Shown in pieces: positions 7,892 through 17,232 of a stretch of 64,000 nucleotides of DNA. Position numbers and translations under genes: made by a program. The DNA is from an uncultured Pseudomonadota bacterium (GTDB lineage: Bacteria > Myxococcota_A > UBA796 > SXON01), in the NCBI GenBank assembly GCA_903885375.1, contig CAISIK010000113.1, positions 1 through 64,000 on the forward strand. The letters run 5' to 3'. The notes below the pieces were generated by a model that did not search any database, was not told where the DNA came from, and worked only from the letters and a program-made list of their open reading frames with translations. How positions within the stretch are numbered: position 1 is the first letter of the stretch; the number at the start of each line of letters is the position of its first letter.

Positions 7892-8373
7892 GGGGCGAAG
7901 CGCGGGCGTGAGGCTTGCGATTTTTGGGTGCCCGCCCACTCGCTTGCGCGCGGCGGGACCCGCAGTTGGGGTCCCGTCGAGGGCGCCCATCGTGGGCCCT
8001 GTGCGACCTCGACCGCGGACTCCGGTTCGTTGTTCACCGTGGCGTGGACGACGTCGCCGTCGCGTCGGACGTTCACACACCAGAGGTGCTCCGTGGCGTC
8101 ACCCTCGGTCACCCTGACCTTCAGCGCGAGCCCGCTGAGTTCCGGGTCGGCGCTCTCGAGGGCCGTCCAGAAGTCGGGGAGGGTGGCCTGCGCTCGTGCG
8201 ATCGCGGCGTTCATCTCGACGTCGTCCGTCGGGACTTCAACCACGACATCGTCGTCGGCGTCGAAGGGAAGCAGGTGGCAGGCGAGCGTCAGGAGGACGA
8301 GGAGCAAGCGGGGCCTCTTTGTCGTGCCCTGATCTACCCGCCACCCGGCGGGTCCGCCCCCCTCTGCGGCCAT
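7795..8373 (-). CDS. DUF2314-domain lipoprotein
   Basis: 192 residues from ATG 8373. RPRLLLVLLTLAC supplies a lipoprotein signal with lipobox LTLAC. Residues about 45-145 match the DUF2314 pattern: MNAAIARAQATLPDFWTAL, LKVRVTEGDATEHLWCVNVRRDGDVVHATVNNEPE, and a closing LRVPPRASEW. DUF2314 proteins are uncharacterised and have been proposed to bind ligands or act in immunity-like roles. The last 40 or so residues, past the usual end of the domain, are antisense to the 3' end of the convergent ASH-domain gene (97-base overlap). A lost stop codon or small frameshift near 7890 may have extended this gene. It is divergent from the porin-like gene. Confidence 0.68.
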   Translation of the reverse strand: MAAEGGGPAGWRVDQGTTKRPRLLLVLLTLACHLLPFDADDDVVVEVPTDDVEMNAAIARAQATLPDFWTALESADPELSGLALKVRVTEGDATEHLWCVNVRRDGDVVHATVNNEPESAVEVAQGPRWAPSTGPQLRVPPRASEWAGTQKSQASRPRFAPQGQASPGVYSTVTVAPAAGSEPRRTALSAAA

Positions 8374-8473
8374 CGACGAACCCCTCTCAGACGCGCTTCA
8401 GACCGGGGGGGTTTCAACCGGCCCGGCGTGCCGTAGGTTGAGGGTGCAGGAAGAAACCTGCAAGGAGTTCAAG

Positions 8474-9046
8474 ATGCTGACCACCCTCATCGCCGCCCTC
8501 TCCCTGAACGTTGCCCACGCCGAGGAGACCGCGCCGGCTCCCGTGGGCGAAACCGCTCCCGAGGCCACCAACCCGCCGCGTTTCTCGGAAATGTACGCCC
8601 GGAAGAGCCCCGCCGGGTTCGACGGTGTGCGTCACGGCTTCCGCGCCGGCTACGTGTACGCGAACCAGGCCGAGAAGACCGGCTACCTGAGCTCGCCCAA
8701 CCTCTTCGCCATCGGCTACGAGGCCGAGGTGCGTGTGGCGAGCGGGGAGGGGCTCGACTTCATCATCGTGCCCAACATCACGTTGCTCGGCCTCAACCAG
8801 GGCGTGGCGCTGCCCTCGGCGAGCGCCCTGATGGGCCTCTCGCTGTTTGACACCTTCAAGGCGGGTGTGGGCGCGAACCTCTCGCCCAGCAGCGACGGCA
8901 ATTGGGTCCACATGGTGGCCGCGGTGGCCTTCGTGCCGGCGGTGGGCAAGCTGCAGCTCCCGATTGCGGTGACCTACATCCCCAGCGAGACGGGCGACTT
9001 CCGCGTGGGCGCCAGCGTGGGCGTGAACTGGCCGAAGGCGGGCTGA
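8474..9046 (+). CDS. Outer-membrane beta-barrel-like protein
   Basis: 190 residues. ATG 8474 was preferred because AAGGAG (8462-8467) lies 6 bases upstream and it gives a clean signal peptide, MLTTLIAALSLNVAHA, cut before EE. The mature part alternates hydrophobic and polar residues in strands typical of a small outer-membrane barrel (FRAGYVYANQ, FAIGYEAEVRVA, LDFIIVPNITLLGL, FKAGVGANLS, LPIAVTYIPS, FRVGASVGVNW). No family was recognised. Its neighbour downstream (9114) is of similar style but interrupted. Confidence 0.72.
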   Translation: MLTTLIAALSLNVAHAEETAPAPVGETAPEATNPPRFSEMYARKSPAGFDGVRHGFRAGYVYANQAEKTGYLSSPNLFAIGYEAEVRVASGEGLDFIIVPNITLLGLNQGVALPSASALMGLSLFDTFKAGVGANLSPSSDGNWVHMVAAVAFVPAVGKLQLPIAVTYIPSETGDFRVGASVGVNWPKAG

Positions 9047-9113
9047 GCGGCGTCCTGCGCACCGCCGTCCCGCGCCGGTTTGCTTTTCCGTCCCGGACTG
9101 GGCATCCTGCGGC

Positions 9114-9797
9114 ATGGACCTGGTCGCGGCGGAGATCGAGAGCGCCCCGCCGCAAGGAGGCTTCGGCTGGGGCGTGCACCCGCTGGCAGCGCGCGAGGTG
9201 TGGCTCCAGAACGTGGACCTCGGGTTCTTCGGCGCGCAGGCGGGGGTCGGGCACGGCTTCGACGTGGCCCTTGGTGCTGCCTTCTCGCCCACGGCCACGG
9301 GGCTCGATGCCATGCCGGTGTTCGAGGCGGGCTAAGCCCGCACGTTCGGGGAGCTCTCGGTGCGCGGGCTCGTGGGCGCCGGTGCCTGGTTCGGGTTCGG
9401 CGGCTCGGGCACCACGGCCACGGTAGCCGGGGCGGGCGCGGGCGTGGGGGTCGCCTGGGGTCCGCGCCAGCGGCACCTCGCCGCCACGCTGCGCGTGCTC
9501 GACCTTCCCGGGCTCCAGGCGGGCGGGTTCAACCTCGCGGTGGATGGGGTCCTCGACCTCAGCCCCCACTGGACGCTCCTCGGCGCCGCCACCTGGACCG
9601 TCGTGACCAACGAGTACGCGGAGCTGCACGAGCTGGGTATCGGGCCCGGCGGGAGGCTCGTTCTCGGGCGGTTCAGCATGGACCTGTCGGTGCACCTGAT
9701 CGGCATCATCGGCGAGGCGGGCGACCTGCCGCCCTTCCTGCCGCTGCCGCTCCTGATCCTCCGCTACCAGCTCCCCGGGGCCCGGCCGCCGGGTTGA
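9114..9797 (+). pseudogene. Beta-strand-rich protein gene interrupted by an in-frame TAA
   Basis: One reading frame runs from ATG 9114 to TGA 9797 (about 227 codons) with a single internal TAA at 9333-9335. Coding quality is the same on both sides: before it ...GLDAMPVFEAG, after it ARTFGELSVRGLVGAGAWFGFGG and then strand-rich segments (HLAATLRVLDLPGL, WTLLGAATWTVVTNEY, LSVHLIGIIGEAGDL). It looks like a barrel or surface protein with a recent nonsense mutation (for instance TAC to TAA) or a base error. No signal peptide is obvious. No family was recognised. Confidence 0.6.
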
Positions 9798-9839
9798 TCG
9801 CGCCCATCGGCGCCGAATGGCGCTACACTCGGCCGAGCC

Positions 9840-12800
9840 ATGCTGCTGCTCCTCCTCGCGTGCCAGGGCCCGCTGTCGATCCCGCTCCAGGGCACCACCG
9901 AGGACACGGGGAGCGATCGCGTGCCCTCCGTGGGGGGAGGATGGCTCCGGGAGGCCATCCCCACGCCGGCGTCGGTCACGTTCACGGAGCTCATGGTCCA
10001 CCCCGCCGAGGGAGGGGCGGAGTGGGTGGAGTTGTTCAACCCGATGGCGCTCGACGTGGACCTCTCCGGCTGGTCGCTCGCCGGCGGCGTGGCCCACGCC
10101 TTCCCCGCCGGCACGGTGCTCGCGGCCGGGGGCTACCTCGTGGTCACGCCGGAAGGGGAGCTCGACGACGCCGGCGAGCGCCTCGAGCTGCGCAACAACG
10201 CGGGGCGGCTGATCGACACCGTTCGGTACGGCGCGGACGACCCGTGGCCGGTGGGGCCCGACGGCTCCGGCGCGAGCCTCGCCAAGCGGGGCCCCGAGCG
10301 CTGGAGCGACCTCGCCGAGAACTGGACGACCAGCGCGGAGCTTGGAGGCACACCCGGCGCGCCCAACGCGCTCGAACGCCCCGCGCCGACGAGCGTGTTG
10401 CTCGTGCCGCTCGCTTCTACCTGGCGCTACGACACCTTCGGCGCCTACCCCGCGAGCGACTGGGCGGGGCCCGGCTACGACGACGGCGCATGGAGCGAGG
10501 GCGAGGCCGTATTCTACGCGGGCGGCGCCACCGGAGTGGCCGAGGCCACCGTTTCGGTCACCGCGGACAACTACTACGCGATCTACCTCGGCTCGGCCGA
10601 GGGCACCGACCTGCGGCTCGTGGCCGAGGACCCCGATGGCGACTGGACCACCGTGGAGGACTTCGAGGTGGAGGTGGAGCCGACCGACCATCTCTACCTC
10701 GCCGCCTGGGAGGCCGATTGGGACCATGGCGGGCCCCAGATGACCATCGCCGAGGTGGCGGTGGAGGGCGAGGTGGTGGGTACGGCCGCCGACACCTTCG
10801 AGTACCTGCTCGGCCCGAGCGGGGGGTTCCCCGGCGTGCCGCCGGGCGACCCTCCCCCCGACGAGCTCGATGTGGCCGAGCTCGTGGCCGGCGCCACCTT
10901 CGCCCCGCCGGCCGCGGAGGCCGACCGAACCTCCGACCCCTGGGGCTGGGCCGTGAGCGGTGGCTTCTCCGAGGGCACCCGCTTCGTGTGGGGGGACACC
11001 TTCGGCGACACCTCGGCCACCAACACCTCGAACACCTACGCGCTCTTCCGGTCGGTGGCGCCGCTGCGGGGCGGCGGCGGCGAGACCGAGCTGGCGTCGG
11101 TGCCCACCACCACCCTGTTCCGCACTCGCTTCACGTTCGACGCCGACCCGGCCTCCACCCGCCTGTTCCTCGCCTGCGAGGTCGATGACGGCGCCCTCGT
11201 CTACCTCAACGGGGTGGAGGTGCACCGGGAGAACCTCCCGGCGGGCGCCATCGACGCCGACACGCCGGCCTCGCGCGTCGTCGACGACGCGGAGATCGCC
11301 GCCGAGCTCGATGCGGCCAGCCTCGTTCGCGGCGAAAACGTACTCGCGGTGGAGGTGCACCAGGCGGGCGACGACGACCTGCGCTTCGGGTGCTCGCTGC
11401 AGGCCCGCGTTTCCGCCGCCGAGGCGGCGCCCGTGGCCAGGCTCAACGAAGTCGGGGAGGACTGGGTGGAGCTCCTGGCGCCGGAGGGTGCAGGCGACCT
11501 CCTGCTCGTCCAGGCCGGCGGCGAGCGGGCCGTGCCCGCCGGGAGCGTGCCGGCCGGGGAGCCGACCGTCGTCGAGGGGCTGGCGCTCGTATCGGGCTCC
11601 CCCGCCTTCCTCTACACCGGCGACCGCGCCACGCTGCTCGACGCCGTGCGGGTGCTCGACCGTCCGCGGGCGCGGGACGACGAGGGCAACTGGCGATTTC
11701 CCGTCGAAACCACGCCGGGCGCCGCGAACGCCGTCGAGATCGAGGATGGCATCGTCATCAACGAGATCATGTACCACCCGCCCGGGGCCGGAGCGGAGTG
11801 GATCGAGCTCACCAACCGGGGGGCCGAGGCGGTGGACCTCTCGGGGTGGCAGCTCGCGGACGCCGTGGGCTACACGTTCCCCGAGGGGACATCACTCGCG
11901 CCGGGCGCATTCTTCGTCGTCCGCGACTTCTCGGGCCGCCTCGACAACACCACCGACCGGCTCCTGCTGCTCGACGCCGCCGGGAACCCGGCCGACGAGG
12001 TGCGCTACCAGGACGAAGGGCGCTGGCCCACCGCCGCCGATGGCGGCGGCTCCTCGCTGGAGCTTCGGGATGTCCGCGCCGACAACGCCTCGCCCGACGC
12101 CTGGGCCGCGAGCAACGAGGCACCCCGCGGGGAGTGGCGGGACTACAGCTACACGGGCGTGGCCCAGGACAGCGCGGTCGGCCCGGACGGCGTGTGGAAC
12201 GAGCTCATCCTCGGCCTGCTCGACGCGGGCGAGGTGCTCCTCGACGACGTGAGCGTGGTGCGCGACCCCGACGGCGCGGCGGAGGAGCTCGTGCCGAACG
12301 GCGGTTTCGACGCGGAGAGCGACCACTGGCGCCTCCTCGGCAACCACCGCCACGCCGAGGTGGTCCCCGACCCGGACGACGCCGGCAACCCCGTGCTCCG
12401 TCTCGTGGCCACGGGCGGTACCGGGCACATGCACAACCACGCCGAGACCACGCTGGGCGAGACGCTGCGGTCCACCTCCTACCGGGTGAGCTTCCGCGCC
12501 CGCTGGGTATCGGGGAGCAACCTGCTCAACTCCCGGCTCTACTTCAACCGCCTGCCCGTGACCACGGCCATCTGGATGCCGAGCGAAGCCGGCACACCGG
12601 GGGCCGCGAACTCGCGGGTGGGCGATCCCGGCCCCACGCTCGGGGAGCTCGCGCAGGAGGTGGCCGTGCCCGCGCCGTACGAGCCGGTGTCCTTCCGCAT
12701 CAATGCCGAGGACCCAGACGGCGTGGACGGCGTGACGCTCTGGGCCTCCGTGGATGGCGGCGCCTTCGCGGCCACCCCGCTCACCGAGGGGGGCAGCGGG

Positions 12801-14318
12801 TGGACGGGGGAGCTCGGGGGCGAGGCTGCCGGCGCCATCGTGCAGGTGTACGTGGAGGCGGAGGATGGCGCCGGCAACCGGTCGTGGTTTCCGCCGGCCG
12901 GCCCCGACTCCCGCGCGCTCCTCACCTTCGATGGGGGCGAGGCGCAGGGCAACGGCCTTCACAACGTGCGCATCCTGCTCACGGCCGAGGATTCGGACTG
13001 GATGCACGACGACGTGAACCTGATGAGCGACGATCTGATCGGCGCCACCGTGATCTACGACGAGTCGGAGGTGTTCTACGACGTGGGCGCGCGGCTCAAG
13101 GGCAGCGAACGCGGGCGGCCCGAGCAGCCCCGGCTGGGGTACGCGCTGCGCTTCAGGGGCGAGCAGCCCTTCCGCGGCTCGCACCGCAGCGTGCTGGTGG
13201 ACCGCTCCGAGGGCGTGGGCTTCGGCCAGCGCGAGGTGCTGATGAACCTCACCATGACGGCCGCGGGCTTCGTGGCAGGCGAGTACAACGACCTCGCCTA
13301 CGCCATCACGCCGCTGCCCGAGCACACCGGCCCCGTCGAGCTGCAGCTCGACCGCGCGAGCGGCCTCGTACTCGCCTCGCAGTTCGCCGACGGCGACCAG
13401 GGGTCGGTGTTCGAGTACGAGCTCGTGTACTACCCGACCACCACCGACGATGGCACGCCCGAGGGGCTCAAGCTGCCGCAGCCCGACGGCGTGGTGGGCA
13501 CGCCGATCACCGACCTCGGCGACGACAAGGAGGATTGGCGCTGGAACTTCCTGCTCGCCGACAACCTCGCGGAGGATGACTTCAGCGGCATCATCACGCT
13601 GGGGCAGGCCATGGCCCGCGCCGACTTCCCGTCCCGCGCCGAGGAGGTGATCGACGTGGACGAGTGGCTCCGCGCCTACGCGTTCGCCACCCTCTCGGGG
13701 GCGGTGGACAACTACGGTGGCGACAGCAGCCAGCACAACGCCCGCTTCTACGTGCGCCCGGAGGATGGCCGGGTGCTCTACTTCCCGCACGACCTCGACT
13801 TCTTCGGGAGCAGCCAGATGGCGGTCGTGGGCAACGGCGACCTCGCGCGCCTCCTCACCGTGCCCGAGTACGAGCGGGGCTACTACGGCCACCTGCAGGA
13901 CATCATCGGCCGGGCGTACACCACCGCCTACCTCGGGCCGTGGTGCGACCAGCTCGGGGCGCTCCTGCCCGCCCAGGACTTCGCGAGCCACTGCCAGTTC
14001 ATCGACGACCGCGCCGCCTGGGTCATGTCGAACGCGCCCGATGCCGTGCTGGCGCGCTTTCCCCGGGTGGCGTTCGCCGTGACCACCGGGGACTTCGCCA
14101 CGGCGGTGTCGGAGGCCACCGTGGAGGGCGTCGGCTGGATCGACGTCCGCGAGGTCCGGGTGAACGGCGAGGCGCGGGAGCTTGTGTGGACGGATGACGC
14201 CACCTGGCAGGTCACCGTGCCGCTGGAGCCCGGCGTCAACACGCTCGAGGTCGTGGCCACGGACCTGCACGGCGCCCCGGTCGGGAGCGGCACGGTGTCG
14301 GTGACCCGCGAGGAGTGA
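9840..14318 (+). CDS. Giant lamin-tail / CotH-domain lipoprotein
   Basis: 1492 residues. MLLLLLACQG is a minimal lipoprotein signal with Cys8. Residues about 42-110 and 637-705 are lamin-tail (LTD) domains: FTELMVHPAEGGAEWVELFN...VDLSGW and INEIMYHPPGAGAEWIELTN...VDLSGW. Between them lie jelly-roll-like segments (WRYDTFGAYPASDW, RFTFDADPASTRLFLACEVDDG). Residues about 1038-1400 match the CotH family: GLHNVRILLTAEDSDWMHDD, YDVGARLKGSERGR, YAFATLSGAVDNYGGDSSQHN and FPHDLDFFGSS. CotH proteins of spore formers are atypical protein kinases, and bacterial LTD-CotH fusions are secreted proteins of unknown substrate. It probably acts outside the cell. A Bacteroidetes/Planctomycetes/Myxococcota-type architecture. 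Confidence 0.85.
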   Translation: MLLLLLACQGPLSIPLQGTTEDTGSDRVPSVGGGWLREAIPTPASVTFTELMVHPAEGGAEWVELFNPMALDVDLSGWSLAGGVAHAFPAGTVLAAGGYLVVTPEGELDDAGERLELRNNAGRLIDTVRYGADDPWPVGPDGSGASLAKRGPERWSDLAENWTTSAELGGTPGAPNALERPAPTSVLLVPLASTWRYDTFGAYPASDWAGPGYDDGAWSEGEAVFYAGGATGVAEATVSVTADNYYAIYLGSAEGTDLRLVAEDPDGDWTTVEDFEVEVEPTDHLYLAAWEADWDHGGPQMTIAEVAVEGEVVGTAADTFEYLLGPSGGFPGVPPGDPPPDELDVAELVAGATFAPPAAEADRTSDPWGWAVSGGFSEGTRFVWGDTFGDTSATNTSNTYALFRSVAPLRGGGGETELASVPTTTLFRTRFTFDADPASTRLFLACEVDDGALVYLNGVEVHRENLPAGAIDADTPASRVVDDAEIAAELDAASLVRGENVLAVEVHQAGDDDLRFGCSLQARVSAAEAAPVARLNEVGEDWVELLAPEGAGDLLLVQAGGERAVPAGSVPAGEPTVVEGLALVSGSPAFLYTGDRATLLDAVRVLDRPRARDDEGNWRFPVETTPGAANAVEIEDGIVINEIMYHPPGAGAEWIELTNRGAEAVDLSGWQLADAVGYTFPEGTSLAPGAFFVVRDFSGRLDNTTDRLLLLDAAGNPADEVRYQDEGRWPTAADGGGSSLELRDVRADNASPDAWAASNEAPRGEWRDYSYTGVAQDSAVGPDGVWNELILGLLDAGEVLLDDVSVVRDPDGAAEELVPNGGFDAESDHWRLLGNHRHAEVVPDPDDAGNPVLRLVATGGTGHMHNHAETTLGETLRSTSYRVSFRARWVSGSNLLNSRLYFNRLPVTTAIWMPSEAGTPGAANSRVGDPGPTLGELAQEVAVPAPYEPVSFRINAEDPDGVDGVTLWASVDGGAFAATPLTEGGSGWTGELGGEAAGAIVQVYVEAEDGAGNRSWFPPAGPDSRALLTFDGGEAQGNGLHNVRILLTAEDSDWMHDDVNLMSDDLIGATVIYDESEVFYDVGARLKGSERGRPEQPRLGYALRFRGEQPFRGSHRSVLVDRSEGVGFGQREVLMNLTMTAAGFVAGEYNDLAYAITPLPEHTGPVELQLDRASGLVLASQFADGDQGSVFEYELVYYPTTTDDGTPEGLKLPQPDGVVGTPITDLGDDKEDWRWNFLLADNLAEDDFSGIITLGQAMARADFPSRAEEVIDVDEWLRAYAFATLSGAVDNYGGDSSQHNARFYVRPEDGRVLYFPHDLDFFGSSQMAVVGNGDLARLLTVPEYERGYYGHLQDIIGRAYTTAYLGPWCDQLGALLPAQDFASHCQFIDDRAAWVMSNAPDAVLARFPRVAFAVTTGDFATAVSEATVEGVGWIDVREVRVNGEARELVWTDDATWQVTVPLEPGVNTLEVVATDLHGAPVGSGTVSVTREE

Positions 14319-14372
14319 ACGCGCGGGGGAGGGTTCGAGCCTCGCCGGCCTGCCATGGGATAGCAGGCGGTC

Positions 14373-14834
14373 GTGACCAACAACGACGTCCTCCGCAGCA
14401 TCCGCTACCTGCTCAACGTGAACGACGCGCGGCTCGCCGAGGTGTTCGCGCTCGGCGGCGCCAGCGTGCGCGTTCCGGAGGTGGAGGCCTGGCTCCGCGC
14501 CGAAACCGACGAAGGCTTCCGCCCCTGCGACGACACCTCCATGGCCCTCTTCCTCAACGGCCTGGTCATCCTCAAGCGCGGGCGCGACGACAGCCGCCCG
14601 CCGCCGCCGGTCGAGGTGCCGATCACCAACAACATCGTGATGAAGAAGCTGCGGGTGGCCTTCGAGCTGAAAGACGACGACCTGCAGCAGATCACCGCCC
14701 TCGCCGGCTTCACCATCACCAAGCCCGAGCTGAGCGCCTTCTTCCGGAGCGCCGGCCACAAACACTACCGCGCCTGCGGGGATCAGTTCTTGCGCAACTT
14801 CCTCAAGGGGCTGAGCCTCCGCTCCCGGCGCTGA
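14373..14834 (+). CDS. DUF1456 family protein (YehS-like)
   Basis: 153 residues from GTG 14373. The duplicated helical DUF1456 signature is clear: TNNDVLRSIRYLLNVNDARLAEVFALGG in the first half and TNNIVMKKLRVAFELKDDDLQQITALAGFTIT in the second, each followed by E..AWLR or E.SAFFRS and a C..D..L..FLNGL/FLKGL end. E. coli YehS is of the same length. Function is unknown; cytosolic, no signal. It converges with the DUF87-type ATPase gene, with a hairpin over its stop codon. Confidence 0.88.
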   Translation: MTNNDVLRSIRYLLNVNDARLAEVFALGGASVRVPEVEAWLRAETDEGFRPCDDTSMALFLNGLVILKRGRDDSRPPPPVEVPITNNIVMKKLRVAFELKDDDLQQITALAGFTITKPELSAFFRSAGHKHYRACGDQFLRNFLKGLSLRSRR

Positions 14835-14845
14835 GCCGCGCCGGG
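14824..14845. terminator. Hairpin between two convergent genes
   Basis: CCCGGCGC (14824-14831) and GCGCCGGG (14838-14845) form a perfect 8-bp stem with loop TGAGCC. The hairpin includes the stop of the DUF1456 gene. There is no T-tract on either side, so it may act with Rho or simply block read-through in both directions. Confidence 0.45.
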
Positions 14846-14852
14846 CTGCGCT

Positions 14853-17183
14853 TCACGCCCCCTCGATCGATTTCCACACGAGCTGGGTGAGCACCACCTG
14901 GGTGTCGGCCTTGCGCGCCACGATGGTGGTTTTTCCCAGAAACAGCGAGGCGGGATCGGCCTCGGCGGTGAGGCGCTCCACCTCGGCACCCACCTCGGCC
15001 TCCAGTTCCTCGCGGCTCTCGGCCGCATCGCGAGCGGCCTCCTCAGCCGCCTGCACGTCGGTGGCGGCCGCGAAGCCACGGCTGGTGGTGCGGGCCGCCG
15101 AGGCCACCTTGGTGACCGCCGACCCGCGCCCGAACAGGCTCCCGAAGATGGCCGTGCCCCAGCTGGTGACGGTGTTCACGGTGGCGGCCTGCGCGTCGGC
15201 CTTCTCGCGGGCCACCCGCGCTTCGGCCTTCTTCACCTTCTCGCCAAGCGCCTTGAGCTTCGGCTCCATCTTCTTCTCGAGCGCGGCCACGGCGTCGTCG
15301 CGGCGCTCGCGGGCCGCGTGCGCGAGCCGCTGCCGGAAGGCCGCTTCGCTCTCTCCGGGTTTGGCGGAGAGCCCGAGCGCATCGCAATGGAGGAGCTCCG
15401 CGGGACGTTCCTGGTAGATCCACGCCGTGAAGCTCTTCTTCCAGTCGGCGACCGCGTTCTTCCTGCCCACGTGGGCGGGGAGGTCGGCGAAGGTGGCGTC
15501 GGCGTTCGGGGCGGTGCGGACGCTCCGCGTGTCGAGGGCGAAACCTTCGCTCCAGAGGTGGAAGGGCGGGTCGTCGGAGAGCGGCGCGAGGATGGAGAGC
15601 TCCTCCCAGGCGTCGATCCCCTGCTTCGTGTCCACATAGTGAACGCGCGCCACGCCGTGCACCCAGGGGGTGTAGGCCGTACCGCCGCCCACGAAGCGCT
15701 CCTCGATGCCCTGCGGGGCGGCCGGCTTCGCCGGCTGCGCCACCACGGGCGCCGCCCGCACCGCCGAAGCGGCGGGCTTCTGCGACTGCGACAGGCGCTT
15801 GATCTCCTCGCGGGTGATCGGGCCGCGCAGGAACGACAGCGTCCAGCGCGTCTGGAACAGGACCGGCGCGTCCGCGTGGACGCTGTGGAGCAGGAACACC
15901 CGCTTGCCGAGGCTGGAGAGCAGCGTGTCAAGCTGGGCGCGATCGAGCGAGTTGCCGGAAGCGGTGCTCGCCCCCTCGAGGCCGTCGAGCACCCGCATCT
16001 TGTCGCGGTCGGTCTGCAGGCGGCCGATGAACCAGGTACCGCAGTTGGAGAGGCCCTTGTAGTCGAGGTCCACGGGGTTCTGGGTGGCGAGCACCACGCC
16101 GAGGCCGAAGGCGCGCGCCTGCTTCAGCAGCGTGAGCATCGGGCCCTTGCTGGGCGGGTTCGCGGTGGGGGGGAAGAAGCCGTAGATCTCGTCCATGAAG
16201 AGGAGCGCGCGGGTGCTGCTGGTGCCGCCCTGCGCCCGCATCCACGCCACCATCTCGCTGAGCAGCGTCGCCACGAAGAACATGCGCTGCGCATCGCTCA
16301 GGTGGGCGATGGAGACCACGCTGATGCGGGGCTTGCCGCCCGGCGTGACGAGCATCCGGCCGATGTCGAGCGGCTCGCCCTGCATCCAGGCTTGCGCGCC
16401 GGGCGAGGCGAGGAGGTTGTTGATGCCCATGGCCAACCCGGCCCGATCCCGCGCCGGGAAGAAGCTCTCCAGATCGAGCACGCCCACGCGGTCGAAGGCG
16501 GGCTTCTGGATGGCGAGGATGAGGGCGCCGAGGTCCACGTCACGGCCCTCCGCCCAGGCATCGTGGAGGATGCGGGAGAGCAGGATGTGCTCGCGGCTCT
16601 GCAGCGGGTCGGCTTCGATACCCACGAGCCCGAGGAGGCCGCTCACGCCCGCCGACACGCGCTCCCGGAGGGTCTCTTCATCAACCTCGATGCGCGGCGC
16701 GTCGAACGACCGGAGCAGGGCGAGGGGGACGCCCGCGTTGGAGCCCGGGGTGTACACCGTGACCTCGGCGGCTTCGCGAAGCCGGCGGATGCGCTCGCCG
16801 TCCTGCTCCCAGTCGGCCAGCCCCTTCTTCCAGCTCGCGGCCGTGCTCTCGGCGAACTGGTCGGGGGTGACGCCGGCTCGCGCGGCCTCGTCGAGGTCGA
16901 TCCACGGGCGGAAGTCGGCCGGCGCGAGGTCGGGGAAGGTGAGCATCAGGTTGCCGAGGTCGCCCTTCGGGTCGATGCAGATGGCGGGGATGCCGTCGAG
17001 CGCCGCCTCCTCGAGGAGGCCCACGGAGAGGCCGGTCTTGCCGCTGCCCGTCATGCCGAGCACCACCGCGTGGGTGGTGAGGTTCTTGCTCGGGTAGAGC
17101 ACCGGCTCGGGGAGGAGCTCGCGGGTGACCGGGTGGAGGGTCTTGCCGAGGTAGAAGACGCCCAGGCGCTCGTAGTTCGTCAT
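14853..17183 (-). CDS. HerA/DUF87-type ATPase with a C-terminal coiled coil
   Basis: 776 residues. An N-terminal P-loop ATPase of the FtsK/HerA clade: Walker A GMTGSGKT at residues 43-50, an IDPKGDL motif soon after (typical of 'DUF87/DUF853' proteins), Walker B RALLFMDEIYGFF about residue 330, and sensor-like VVLATQNPVDLDYKGL. These hexameric motors move DNA or protein complexes. The C-terminal 300 residues carry a Pro/Ala linker, then a long coiled coil (LEKKMEPKLKALGEKVKKAEARVAREKA) and a helical tail with EEAARDAAESREELEAEVGAEVERL. The partner is unknown; no NurA-like nuclease lies nearby. It is a single gene on this strand. Confidence 0.85.
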   Translation of the reverse strand: MTNYERLGVFYLGKTLHPVTRELLPEPVLYPSKNLTTHAVVLGMTGSGKTGLSVGLLEEAALDGIPAICIDPKGDLGNLMLTFPDLAPADFRPWIDLDEAARAGVTPDQFAESTAASWKKGLADWEQDGERIRRLREAAEVTVYTPGSNAGVPLALLRSFDAPRIEVDEETLRERVSAGVSGLLGLVGIEADPLQSREHILLSRILHDAWAEGRDVDLGALILAIQKPAFDRVGVLDLESFFPARDRAGLAMGINNLLASPGAQAWMQGEPLDIGRMLVTPGGKPRISVVSIAHLSDAQRMFFVATLLSEMVAWMRAQGGTSSTRALLFMDEIYGFFPPTANPPSKGPMLTLLKQARAFGLGVVLATQNPVDLDYKGLSNCGTWFIGRLQTDRDKMRVLDGLEGASTASGNSLDRAQLDTLLSSLGKRVFLLHSVHADAPVLFQTRWTLSFLRGPITREEIKRLSQSQKPAASAVRAAPVVAQPAKPAAPQGIEERFVGGGTAYTPWVHGVARVHYVDTKQGIDAWEELSILAPLSDDPPFHLWSEGFALDTRSVRTAPNADATFADLPAHVGRKNAVADWKKSFTAWIYQERPAELLHCDALGLSAKPGESEAAFRQRLAHAARERRDDAVAALEKKMEPKLKALGEKVKKAEARVAREKADAQAATVNTVTSWGTAIFGSLFGRGSAVTKVASAARTTSRGFAAATDVQAAEEAARDAAESREELEAEVGAEVERLTAEADPASLFLGKTTIVARKADTQVVLTQLVWKSIEGA

Positions 17184-17232
17184 GCCCGCCGCCTAACAGG
17201 CCGGCAGCTCCGCAAGGCCGCTCCCGGGCCGC